Assembly: GCA_021613375.1 (NCBI GenBank)
Contig: CM038709.1
Location: forward strand, 36,674,428-36,738,427
Source: Megaleporinus macrocephalus
Taxonomy: Eukaryota > Chordata > Actinopteri > Characiformes > Anostomidae
Reading direction: 5' to 3'
DNA: 64,000 bases
In this document: positions 1-11,400 of the stretch, piece by piece
Layout of the letters: the number at the start of each line of letters is the position of its first letter
How positions within the stretch are numbered: position 1 is the stretch's first letter
Position numbers and translations under genes: made by a program
Notes under the pieces: model-generated
Told to the model about the DNA's origin: nothing
Seen by the model: the letters and a program-made list of their open reading frames with translations, nothing else
Database searches by the model: none

Positions 1-897
1 TGATCCACATGTGTTTATAAATGTAGTATTTGTATTTCTAGTCGTAATCTCTCAACATCAAAGGCATGTCAGCTCATGTAAATATTTGAAATATTCTGAA
101 AAATATTTGAATAAATCATTTGGAGCCATGGTTGAAACACTAGCTTGCCTAAAGGAATGCAAGAAGAATGCTGTGGAACCTGGGAAGTCAAAAAATTAAT
201 ACTCATGGCCAGCCAGAAGATGCAAATCACTGGTAAGCCTCCAGAACTGAAAATGAAAGATATGGGTGCCAAATTGGAATTTTGGAATCTTAATATTAGG
301 AGCAGAGCATGCACAGCAATACGGTCATACTGTTATATTATTTTATCTCACTTGCAGCACAGTATTTAGAAACAGACTATAAAAAACAGTAAAGGTTTAT
401 GTTTTGATTTTCAGATTTTCAGTGATTCTTACTGAATCACTGAAAATCTGAAAATCAAAACATAAACCTTCTTCCATGCATGACGCTTATCAAATGAAAT
501 TCTTGTTACACACTTTTTGCCGCAGACAGATTTCCTAGTTTCCTGCTCAGTCACATGTCATAATGTGGTCAAGCGTTAAGTAATATACATGCCACTATAC
601 GATTTATACAACATAAGATACCCAACACCCTGGTGGTCTTCAGGTACTTATCAACTGCCTCATTAAAACATTTACAACCCAGTAGATTTGTAATGTATCT
701 GGTTATAGTCCCCTAAGCCAAGACACTGTAAAAAGAACCCTTGTATAGTTTTGATCAGCAGTGCTCCTGTACATTTTAGAGTTTCCCTGCCCCTGAAACA
801 GATGATGCAGCTAATGAACTATTAAAGCAGAAAAACACTTCAACATGCAGGACCACTTTTTTATAGTACAGTAATACCAGAATTCAGCAGGACTCAC
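1..897. other. intron/intergenic DNA left of the last visible dynein exon
   Basis: No exon of the dynein gene or any other gene could be recognised here; the next dynein exon should lie beyond the left edge. Short open frames near 11-369 show no family resemblance. The one clear structure is the perfect hairpin at 392-470, listed separately. Confidence 0.5.
392..470. repeat. perfect 36-bp inverted repeat (hairpin, 7-nt loop)
   Basis: Bases 392-427 are exactly reverse-complementary to 435-470, with a 7-base spacer (428-434, CTTACTG). There is no mismatch in 36 pairs, and the stem is AT-rich. It lies in the intron after the last visible dynein exon. It could be a very young small foldback insertion, a microRNA-like hairpin, or a snap-back duplication made during repair or sequencing. 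The structure is read directly; its function is unknown. Confidence 0.9.
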
Positions 898-3800
898 TCT
901 TCTCTGTGAGGGGGCAGATCTCTGACCATCTCTTCTTCATTTTGTCTTGGGTCTCGTAGCACAAAATCCACTGCAAAGCAAGCAAAGAACTATCTGTACC
1001 GTGACAGTGTTTTCAAATAATAAACAACTATTAAATAATTAGAAGTTTTCTTAAGTGTTGCTGATGACATTTTCTTTTAGTCTGCCTTTGGTACGTTACT
1101 GTAACTTACCATGTAAGTAAGTAAATATTTTAGGCTGCATTCAAACTAAGTATGAAATAAATTTCTTCTAAATGCCCAACAAATCCTAGTGTCACGTCTT
1201 TCGCCTCAGCTGGTGAGTCCGCTCAGCCTGGGAACTATGTTCCCCAAAATCCATCGGCGGAAGACGCCACCACCATGGACCCGCCCAGCCAATTTATCCC
1301 AGTCACCAGAGAATTGACAACACCTGTGTATATCTGTGTATAATTACACATCCCCATTTCTTAACCTCTTTGCAAGGTTTTGTTTCTGTTAACTCATTTC
1401 CATCTCGTTTTCTATATTTGCCTACCTGTTTACGACCCGTGCTTTGTTTACCTACTGTGTTTTGGTTTTCCCGTCTGGTTTATTTTTGCTCTTTCAATTC
1501 CACCCCCGCCTGGTTTTTGATCTGTCATTGCCTTGTCCCATGTATCTGCTTATTGTCTACTCGGTTCTGACCCTGCCTGCCTTTTGACCATCCCTCTGGT
1601 GTGCCCTAATAAAGACTTTTTACTTGTACCTTCCGCGTGCTTTGGTTCAGTCAACCGGGCCTGACACCTAGATATTAAATATTAAGGGGTGTGAGAAAAT
1701 ATTGAATATCAGAATATTATGTTTTGTGATACTGTATCGATTCTCAAAAACACAGTATTGATACACAGATTCCTGGCAGTGAATCAATTTTTGTTGAGTT
1801 TAAACCACAAGTGTTGTAATCAATTTTTAGCTCCACCAACATTAACTAGCAGCACAAGGCAAGAATGCTATTGTAAACACTGGCAAACCTGTTCATATAG
1901 TAGTGTGTTTTAATAGTAGGATTTGAAAAATCACAATATATCACTTTGGTTGCAGTATCGCAATATATTGTGATATATTGAATCTTGACCGCTGTATCAC
2001 AATACGTATTGTACTGCCAAGTTCTTGCCAATGCACAGCCCTAGTAAATATGTGGTGCAAACGTGATGGCACTGTGTAATTATTATTCGTTAAGATTACA
2101 TGGTGTAAAATTTATGCATGCAAACAATATGCAAACAGTCTGTACAGTATGTAATTGTTTATTAGCTAAACTGGAATGCTTCCCAAAATAATAGCCTAGT
2201 ACTATTAAGTTGTACTCAAACTTAATACCTCGAACTTGGGTGACTATAAAAATTTCCCCCAAACTCTCAATTCATTTCACAAGAAAGTGTGGGATGCTAT
2301 GGGCCACAATATGTCAAGAAAATGTACGTGCAGTGTAATAAAGCATATTTTGAAACCAGTCATCAAAAATTGATATTGGTTGGTTGGCACTCACACACCA
2401 ATACAGCACTACTTATCATCATACCTATGGCTTTCTTAACACTGAGCAAGTAGTCCTCTCTCACTTCATCAGAGAGAACCTCAATGATCGCTGTAAGTCT
2501 CCTGAGGTGAGCCGGCACCAGGTCCAGGACATTCTCCAGCCAGGAGTCTTCCATCGCTGCCACGTGTTCTGTGTCAATCCCATTTCGAATATAGTAAAAA
2601 TATCTCTAAAAGGACAAACAAAGCACAAACGTTTTTTTTATTTTTTATTTTAAATGGCATTTAGGTAAACGTATCTATTTAAACAAGTTGGCATATCTGC
2701 AATAACCTAAAACATATTATATAGAACCCTGATCAGATCTTGACAACTACAGAACTGCAGAGGAAGTACTTTGGAAAAAATGCCTTAACTTCACATTGTT
2801 AATCCTGATGTCAGGAGTAAAACATTTCAAATGTTTGCAACACCTTTGGGCTGTATAGATATTGAAACTAGGCTTTTAACACTAGTTTGGAAACTAAAAC
2901 TGTCAAATATATAAACAAATAGTTGTTTACTCTCTACTCATGATTGAAAAGGAACAGTGAGCATTATACTTTACTCAAAAAACTAGCCAAAGTGTACCAA
3001 AATTTTGATAAGCAGCAAATATTTCCTGTAATAGAATGTGTGCACGTCAATAATGATTTTATGCCATTCACCCTTATTACACTCTAGTAATTGGCTGTAA
3101 ATTCATTCGATGATTTTTACAGCCTTGGGGAAACTGTCCAAACACATCAACTTCATGCCAAGTTGTGAGCGGTATTATTCACCGGGGAGCATGAGCTGAC
3201 AGCTTCTTACCAACATGTCCTTTTCGGTGGAAGTGGGTGAGCCACAGGTGGGTGGTGAGCTGTCACCTGGGATGATTTTACCGGTCTTAGACTCATGCTG
3301 CCTGCAAAAATAGGCAACACAGTAAATAACAGATGAAAATTAGACAAGATTTAAGTGAGTTATAGGTTTGACAGGCACTCAAGGAAACGTCACCCACATG
3401 ATGATGCTGACGAGGGCGCTACGGAACTGTTCTCTGTCTTTCTTGGGCTTGACGCTGCCACGATGTCTGAAGGATTCGGCTGAAAGAGCAGCATCTTTGC
3501 TAATGGTGCGGTCCAGGCTTCTGCCAAAACTCTGCTCGTGCCGCAAACCTCCGCCAAACGAGCGCCCTGGAAGGAACGTGAGCATTAAAAAAAAAAAACA
3601 TGATATTTTTGGAAACTGTTTGTAAAATTCCACAATTGCATGCAACTTTTACACAATTCAGAACTATTCTTTAAAACACCTAAAACACAGAATGTGACCA
3701 TTTCCCAGTCATAGAATAGACTATGAAACAAGCTTTAAAGCTTTTCACTTACAAAAGTATTCACAACTTTCTGCATAATTAAGGGGTTAAGATGTAAACA

Positions 3801-5526
3801 AAGTCATTGGTTTGGTGTGAAACACTCCGTTCTAAAGAAACTTGGTCAGAATTGTTCACAGTGGTGCTGATAGGAACCAGAATTCCATCTCTAAAAGCTC
3901 CCTTACAAAATGTTATTGCATTGAATGGTTATGAATATGAATATGATGTCTAAGACATTATGTTATGATAGTTATGATAGGATGTGATGATAGAATAGTT
4001 TGAAAAAGATTTTGTCCTTAAAATCCATTAATGGTAAAGGGATACATGCAGGGTGTTGTGAGACAAAATAGTCCCTAGAGACATCCTTTTTCCTTTATTT
4101 TTTTAGATATCCCACCATATTATTATCAGCAGCATTCAAACAATATATATACTTAGAAGACACATGTGAGTTCACTTTTCATGGTATTGAATAGTCGATA
4201 AAATGTCTATATTTGTGTTGTTGACTTGGCAACCCCCTGTCAGCCCCACTTTAAAGAACATCTCAACCATTTCACACCAAGCCATTCTGAATCACTTAGA
4301 ATCACTCCTCAATACAATTTTTTAAAAAATTCCTTCTTATAGTTTCTCCAAAGAAACATCCTGGAGCTATTAAAAAAGAAAAAGAAAAAGGTGAGCATGT
4401 ATTATCTACATGGTAAACCATTCTCAGCACTGCATTGACACAGTGGTGCTGTGTTAAATGTGTGTTGTGCTGGTACGAGTGGATCAAACGCAGCAGTGCT
4501 GTTGGAGTTTTTAAACACGGTGTCCACTTTCTGTCCACTTGCTGTCCTGACCAAGGTTACAAAGTTTACAGAGAAACAGAAACTATAGTCTGTATTTGTA
4601 GAACTATAAAGTGTTCCTATACTGTAAGTGGAGCTGATAAGAACAATGAGTGTAGATACAAGGAATTTGTGTATATTTCTACTCAGTAAAGGAGATAACA
4701 GTGTCAATTTATACCTTTGTAAGGTAACTTTGCATTATAGCAACCATTAGTAAACATGGCAATTTGGGCCAATGCGTTTGGAGAAAGTTGTCACTTATGT
4801 CTGCCAGGACTGTGATTTGGATGATGAGTGAGATTATTAAAGTCTACTGGATGCTTGTCTAAGTGCTTGAAACTAAAATGAACTTGCAGTTGTTGTTGTT
4901 GCAGTTGGGAATATATTGGGAAAAGCTATTTTCTAAAGAGATATTTTAGTAAAAAAAAAAAAAAAAAAAAAAAATATCCCAGCAACGAATCAATTGTTTC
5001 TATTTGTTGTGTAATGTGACTGGCTGCGGGGGCAATAGTCATGCGAGGAGATACTCACTGTTTAAATGCACTACTGAAATAAGATATTCAAATGTAATGA
5101 AAAGAAATGCCATGCCTGAGATTTTTTTTTAATGGTAGGAAATTTTATCTGCTAATCCCATGATTTGTATTACAAAGGGAGGAAAGTGTGACACAATGTC
5201 CTGATTTTTCCTACATGCTTACTATAAGCATGATCACATTTTTACATTGTTCAGTAATGCTGAGTAAAGGAGATCGGGATCAGATTAAAGGTATGATGTA
5301 GAGATGTGTAATATAAACAATATTATTGTGATAACACCACATTATATTTTCAGAGCATACTATGCATATTGTCAATCTTTTAAAAAACTGTTACCAGCTG
5401 CAAGCTGGATTAAAAAGAAATTCACAATTAAAAAAAAAAATCACAAATTATGAATGAACAAGTTGACAGTATTTTGATCCTTTTTTTAATGCGGACTTTC
5501 TTTGTCTGTTTTAACCTCTAACACGT

Positions 5527-5587
<61 letters not shown>

Positions 5588-6946
5588 AACAAATCACATA
5601 TTGTAAAAATCCTTTGCCATATTGGCCACTCTTATCACAATGTTCCTTACTGGACATCTTAGTGGATGGTCCATGATACGTGGTTTCCTCTTCGGCTGGT
5701 GCATGTAGGACGAATTCGGGTGTCGCATCTTGCCACTGAGGCTTTGCCCGAACCTGATTGTCACAAAGAAAGTCTCACTTCTGTTAACAAGTACATGTAA
5801 AGTGCACATCCAATCTGAATTATGCTAGATGTCAGAGATTGGTCCTACCTTTGGAAGCTGCGGTAGGTGACGCAGAGGGCTTTCTGGTACCTTGGGTAGT
5901 TTATTGTTCCCCCGTGAACCCTGTAACATGCTTACTTTAGCTCAGTCATATGCTTTAGTCCTGGGAATTCATTACGTTAATAAGCCTGCTTAAAAGATAA
6001 CAGTTAAACTGCATGTACATCAGCAGGAAGCTCCAGTAATGCTTGTGCTGGAGGTGCTTTCATTTATTCCCTTTAATGAAGAATCTGTTGGCTTTGTTCT
6101 AGGAATTTTCAAACTACACCAATCCATGGGAAACTTTCCCAGTTTAGTCTGTCACTATTAGTACGTAAAGCCTATTTTGGCTGTGATTTAATTTAACACT
6201 GCTATAAACAGTCTTTAGCAGGAAAGTTAATACATTTTAAGACTGTTGTAGGTTTATTATAGGATTATTTAACTTGTTTACTTGTTTTGGAATATCTTTT
6301 AACATAGTTATCTCGTAAAATCATTCAAAACAAAGAAAACATATGGATATTACATAAATAATCTTATAAGAATTTTACAATTTTAGATATGTGAAGTAGA
6401 CTTAAGATTATTTCACTTCATTTTATTTTTTGCAGTGTGTTGTGTTAGTTCAGTTACTGATGTGCTTTACTCCTTTCACTTTAGAGCATTATCGTTTAAG
6501 TTTAGACCAAAAGAATCCAGAAATGAAAGAACAGAGACATGCAAACTTAATTTTCTGTACAGATAGTCACTGAATGTATTAGGAAATTTCACTGCAGTTC
6601 TGTTTTACTGGGAACTCCTGGGTGAGTATATTGTTAAAGCTAATTATTTATTGCATTTACAATTTGTTGTCCTTACAAAAACTGTCTTTACTTTTAATGT
6701 AAGTAAATTGAACCAGACTTTTTTTTCCAAGCTGTTTAGGAGCATTTCTATTGCTTCATGCTTTTTTTAAATATTCACACAATGCAAATGGCAGCTGTTG
6801 CATTACAATGATGTAGGAAAATAAAAATCAACAAAAACGTAGATACATGACGATGTGACTTCCCCTTATAATGCCAATCATATATAACTTTCTGCTAATG
6901 TATCTGAGTTTATTGATATGTGTGTTAATCTTACCTTAATCTCCAT
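898..6946 (-). CDS. axonemal inner-arm dynein heavy chain, N-terminal exons (DNAH7/DNAH12/DNAH3 group, best fit DNAH7), partial
   Basis: Seven coding exons on the minus strand join in frame to 233 codons: 6935-6946 (ATG GAG ATT AAG), 5849-5920, 5651-5753, 3398-3566, 3211-3301, 2425-2605, 898-970. All have AG acceptors and GT donors, and the phases agree at every junction; the 3398 donor (GTGGGT) is chosen on phase. The diagnostic part is exons six and seven, with NGIDTEHVAAMEDSWLENVL, DYLLSVKKAIVDFVLRDPR and DLPPHRE, which match my recollection of the N-terminal tail of DNAH7-type heavy chains. The first ~110 residues are basic, low-complexity and weakly conserved. The family builds single-headed inner dynein arms that bend motile cilia and flagella. 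Motor, AAA+ and microtubule-binding regions (about 4,000 residues in the family) lie outside the window. A non-coding 5' exon probably lies near 6950-7060. The exact paralogue is not settled by this tail alone. Confidence 0.85.
1190..1666 (+). mobile_element. solo LTR (TG...CA) with 5-bp target-site duplication
   Basis: The 477-bp block starts TGTCACG and ends CTGACA, and is flanked on both sides by CCTAG (1185-1189 and 1667-1671). TG/CA ends, a 5-bp duplication and an AATAAAG poly(A) signal about 60 bp before the 3' end together fit a solo LTR of a retrotransposon. No internal region or second LTR is visible. It sits inside the dynein intron between exons 2425-2605 and 898-970. Confidence 0.7.
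1685..2045. mobile_element. non-autonomous DNA-transposon-like repeat (AGGGGTGTG ... GCACAGCCCTA)
   Basis: The block is very AT-rich, dense in ATATTG/CAATAT and GTATCG/CGATAC words in both orientations. It is bounded by AGGGGTGTG and ATGCACAGCCCTA, ends typical of short fish elements of the hAT/Kolobok kind. There is no coding capacity. Family assignment is from memory of end motifs. Confidence 0.45.
3770..4085. repeat. dispersed repeat, family C (copy 1)
   Basis: The segment contains GGTTTGGTGTGAAA, GAATTGTTCACAGTGGTG and a late block near GGACAAAATAGTCCC-like sequence. The same words recur, partly inverted, at 13500-13712 and 23540-23965. No terminal repeats or coding sequence could be fixed. 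Confidence 0.45.
4410..4685 (+). mobile_element. foldback TIR element fragment (CACCGATCAGCCATAAC family)
   Basis: Contains the family core (ATTCTCAGCACTGCA..., GCTGGTACGAGTGGATCA, CAGCAGTGCTG) followed by the distal arm (TAGTCTGTATTTGTAGAACT, GTGGAGCTGATAA). Both terminal repeats are missing. The same family occurs near 10.9, 16.6, 19.2 and 22.2 kb and in every macrosatellite unit. Confidence 0.7.
4951..4974. repeat. poly(A) run
   Basis: Twenty-four consecutive A residues in the dynein intron; possibly the tail of a decayed retroposed insert, though no body is recognisable beside it. Confidence 0.8.
5529..5584. repeat. (AT)n microsatellite
   Basis: About 28 uninterrupted AT dinucleotides, immediately downstream (gene sense) of dynein coding exon 3. 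Confidence 0.97.
6665..6850. mobile_element. MITE family B fragment
   Basis: Shares the interior of the better copy at 9441-9690 (TTTTAATGTAAGT, ATATTCACACAAT, GGCAGCTGTTGCATT, ACGTAGATACATG). The terminal repeats are eroded. Lies in the first dynein intron. Confidence 0.55.
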
Positions 6947-7228
6947 GTTACGGTGGAATTCAACAGCTGCACTGAAGGAATTTACTCACATTTACAACTA
7001 GATATTCTGAATAAACTCCATGTTTCTCCTGAACAAACGGCCCGCGGCGTTTCTTGTCTCAGTTACAGTTGAATAACGCTCAGTTGAATGGACGCTCAGC
7101 TGCTGTTAAACCGAGTTATTGCGAGAGATCAATGTTAATATCTGTACGGTGAACAGTTCGACAGTTGTTGTCTTTAACTGAACTAACTTCTCTGTTTATT
7201 TCTGTAACACTGCTGCTGGAAAGTTGTC

Positions 7229-7245
7229 GTTGCTAGGGTGGTAAC
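7229..7245 (-). promoter_or_regulatory. RFX X-box-like site
   Basis: On the minus strand, 7245-7229 reads GTTACCACCCTAGCAAC: half-sites GTTACC and AGCAAC separated by 5 instead of the usual ~2 bases. RFX factors drive many motile-cilia genes, so a site about 290 bp upstream of the dynein start is plausible. The spacing is atypical, so the call is weak. Confidence 0.35.
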
Positions 7246-7317
7246 CAAGGAAGCTCCGGCACAGCGCTCTGATTGGTCAATATTAGAGGGTCGCTTTGTG
7301 TGCAAGTTATTAAGCGC

Positions 7318-7331
7318 CCACTAGAGGGCGA
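7318..7331 (+). promoter_or_regulatory. CTCF core motif 1
   Basis: CCACTAGAGGGCGA fits the CTCF core CCASYAGRKGGCRS at 13 of 14 positions. A second match in the same orientation starts 264 bp downstream. Confidence 0.55.
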
Positions 7332-7581
7332 CAGAGACCGCAAAACACGCAACAGCGCATTTAAACTGCTGAAAAATATTCCATGTCTGAATTTCATATT
7401 TAACTAAAAAATACACAGACAGTGTAAAAATTTACACTAATAATAATTACAGTAATAGTGTGAAATTCCACACATTTAAACATGTACTTGGAGTGTAGAT
7501 AATATATAATAATTGGGTCATTTCATTAGATAAAAGATAAAACAAATGCTAAAGATGAAGGTATGTAATGAAACAAAATCA

Positions 7582-7595
7582 CCACCAGATGGCGC
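7582..7595 (+). promoter_or_regulatory. CTCF core motif 2
   Basis: CCACCAGATGGCGC matches the CTCF core consensus CCASYAGRKGGCRS at all 14 positions. Same orientation as the 7318 site, inside the divergent promoter interval. Confidence 0.6.
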
Positions 7596-8494
7596 GATGG
7601 CTACTTTCCATCTGCAAGCGATTTGAATCTGACGGTGCATAAAGTACACTCGCAATTGTTTATTTATTAAAATAAATATACATTTTAGTTATCTAAGGCA
7701 TTTGGTTGAGTAATAATTCACACCAAGCATACAACTGTGACTGGATTGCACAATAAAGACTTCCCCAAAGTGGATCGCTTTTTTCCAGTGACATTATTTC
7801 TGTTTTAATCGTATTTATTAAACCCAAAACTGATCTATTTTCCTCAGTGGATTACTTAATATGTTTTTATTTATTTTATTTTTATATGTTATTATTTTTT
7901 ACTCAGAGTTTTTTTTTCGTTTTTTCCAGTCGAATAGTTCGAATCTGTTCATTTATTTATCTATAAATGTATTTATTATTGACTTATTTTAACCCAACGT
8001 TTATCTTTTCTCAGTCTGTTACTCGTTTTTAACTTAATTTTCTGTATAGTTTTATTATCACATTTTAAATTATTTAGTTTCTCCATCGTTTTTCTCCTCG
8101 TATCTCTCGCTTTTTTCACCTAGTCACGCGCTAGTTCTTCGTCCTACTCCTCCCCTCCTCTACTGAAACTCCTTTAAAGGGAGTTTCCTCCTCAGGTGAA
8201 GTTCCCGCCTCCCCATTCTCTCCACCATCTCTAACACGGAAGTGTGACCTGGAGCACCTCGCAGCGCATCACACACAGCTTCACAGCGTCCACCAGCGAA
8301 ACATGTAGACCAGCACCTTCCTCCAGCCGCCTAGCTCTTCAGCCCTCCAGCATCCTTCCTGATGGACTTCCAGCCTCTTTTTCACACATTCTGACCTCTC
8401 ATGAAGACAACAGCTGCTTTTAAGCCTCTTATGAAGATCTAACTCCAACCACAGCAGAAGCAAAGCCCCAGCAGCACCACCCGAATCCAGCAGC

Positions 8495-11400
8495 ATGAGT
8501 ACCGAAGCCAGTGCCAGTGCCAGTGCCAGCGCTGAGCAGCTCACTCCCAATGATGTGAGCCACATCCTCCTGGAGTTCCTCATGTACATGGTGAGGGCCA
8601 TCCTGCTGCTTTACCCTGTCTACCTCACCGGCTCCCTGGGCCTCAGCATCAGCTGGGTGCTGCTCACCCTCCTGCTCTGGAGCCTGTGGGAGAAGAACCG
8701 CAAGCACAAGGACCTGCGCATAGACACGGCCATAGACTTCTTGGAGAACGAGCACCATGTGATCAAGAACGAAATGAACGCACTCAACATGCCGGCATGG
8801 GTGGGTACCTCCAGAAACAGGCAAGGCCCCAGAGGGTGCTGGTCCAGGTTTCCAAAGGGATCTGCATGTTATCCCAGCTTCCAGTGCACCTGTAACTGGT
8901 GTTCAGGGTTATTGGTGGCGTCATGTGTGCTGTGAGCTGGGATAGAGCAGATGTTCTAAATCCTCAAAAAAAAAAAAAAGATTTTAATGTAAAATGATCT
9001 TTAAATCTGGTTGGTGTATGTAGTATTCCTTACATAGAGTCTGTTGTAAGCATATTAAAAGAGTATTTAACTTATTTTTAGCTTTTACTTCAGTGAATTT
9101 CAGTGATTTCATATGATCTCCCTGCATTAGCAGATCATTTTATTTTAGTTTAAGTTTAAAACCAGCCAATGCTATGCTTATAACAGTCTCCACATTGGAC
9201 ATATGATATGCATATCATTAAAATGTAACTTTAGTATCCTTTTATGCCATTGTTTATTGTTAATTTAGCTTTATGTCTAGTGTATTATACAAATGATATT
9301 ATATACTGTTTAATATGCAGCTTACCATTACTACCTATATGTGATAATATCCTACTTATGGTATTAATGTAGAATATTGTGATTTAGTCATTTAGTATAT
9401 GCCAGCTAAAGTTATGTGTAGGAAGATTATTATATATAGTCGCTGTCCAAAGAAAAACATGTATCTCCAAAATGATGACTTTACAGGAGAGGCCAAAACC
9501 CTTCCTCACTTTTAATGTAAGTCAATGGAACCAGAACATTTTTCAAGTTATTTTGGCATATTTCTGTTGGTCTAATTATCATAAATATTAATATAAATAT
9601 TCACACAATATAAAGGGCAGCTGTCCTATTCAAATGATGTAGAAAAATAAATATAAAAAAGACGTAGCTACATGTTTCTCTTTGAGCAGTGATGATTTGC
9701 TGCTGTAAGACATTTTTTATTATGAAGTAATAATTTGGCATTTACAGATATTGTTTAAGCCTAAATGTAGTTATGCTTGATGTCATCATTGGTCATGATT
9801 TGTTTTGCACTGGAGCTACAAGGCTATAATATGGCTAAGAAGTAATGGGGAGCAGTGTAAGCAAGTCTATATGAGATTCCTTTACAACTTGTTTGAATCA
9901 AGTCACTATTGCTACGTACTGCACTTTGCCATTATTAGTTAGCTACATCAGCCTCGTAGCTGCACACCAGAAGCAGGTGTCAGATGCCTGACATGTCCTG
10001 GCTGGTCGACTACATGTGGAGTGGGAAACTGTGTTGATTTGTTTTTTCTCTGAAATATTCCTTTAACGCCAGCTGCAGTGCAGTGTAATTCAGGACTTTG
10101 CTGAATTCCAGTGTTGCGCGTTTGCAGAGGTGTGGCTCTCTCAGCTCTTGTTGTGTTGCTTGGAAACATTACAGGCCAAGCAGGTTTTGGGTTTGGAGGT
10201 TTACCATTACCTCCACCTGTCTGTATCTTTAGCCATCAAGTGGACTCTGGTCAGCGGACTCTGTGCCCACTAGACATAAGGTTTTCATGGAGTGATCTCA
10301 GATATCAGATATTTGTATTACTGCAATTAATAATTACTTTTTATTATGAAATAATCTGCTGATTATGTTCTCTATTAGTTAATTTACTTTGATTTTGGAA
10401 AACCTGGAACTAGTAAGTAATGCAGCCACATTTATTGTGTTTCTTTACGCTTAGTGTGTGTCTGTCTACAAGTCAGAGGCTACTGAATGGACAGACGTCT
10501 CAAAGTTAGCCGGGATGTGGGAAATTAGGCAGTGCATTTTATAATGAAAGTTCAAACGTTCACACTGAGAGACAGTCAAGCAGGAAAAGAGACTGGTGTA
10601 AGCGTTACCATGCGCACTGTAATGCATTGACTAGCTACAAACTTCCTCTCCAACCCAGACAACAGAGACATGAAGCACAAGGAGTAGATGCTAACCAGTA
10701 ACTCCTGATTAAACCAGTATTTAAGCTAGTTGATCGTATAACACTGGTCTCAAGGCATCATCTGTCTTTTTTTACATAAACTTAAACATGTCCAATGCAT
10801 TGTAGCGAAGTTCCTAACAGAAGTAAGCGAAGAATAAAGGGAAGCCCATTGTCCGTTGGTCTGTACTGGTTGCACTGGTATGAGTGGATCAGACAGAGCA
10901 GTGCTGCTGGAGTCCACACACTGTCCACTCTATCAAACAGTCCTGCTGTGTTGGTGCACCTTGTAGTTGTAAAGTCATGGACTATAGCTCAACTGTCGCT
11001 GCACAGTGTGCACTGGTCATCCTCTAGTCCTTCATCTAGTCCTCCATTAATGAAGCATCATACAGGGCAACCAATCAGAGCAGACAACCTCTTTAAGATA
11101 AAAAAGGAGTATGGGATGTTGTATAGAAAGCGTGGATCAAAGTTAACTGATATGTTATTAAGAAATGAGTTTATCATCCAAAGCGCTTATCCTACATGGT
11201 ATGTGGAGGATGCTGGAGCCTATTCCAGCACTCACTGGGAGGAGTGCAGGAAACACCCTCACCAGTCTATCACAGGGCCGATACACTCACTAACACCTAC
11301 CAAAACTATGTCCCTTTGTGGTGTTTCAGCCTCACCCATGTATGTAACATTAAATACATAATTGTGCAGTCTCTATGGATGTACATTAGCTGTGGAATGC

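Larger units (their letters stand above)
7000..8494. promoter_or_regulatory. divergent promoter interval between the dynein gene (-) and esyt3 (+)
   Basis: The two start codons lie at 6946 (minus) and 8495 (plus), 1.55 kb apart and pointing away from each other. The dynein-proximal 7020-7340 is GC-richer, with a CCAAT box (ATTGGTCA at 7272-7279, CCAAT on the minus strand). The esyt3-proximal 8130-8494 is pyrimidine-rich and is probably its 5' leader. The intervening DNA is AT-rich. Near 8165-8187 there is a near-palindrome, GAAACTCCTTT / AAAGGGAGTTTC. Transcription start sites cannot be placed from sequence alone. Confidence 0.6.
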
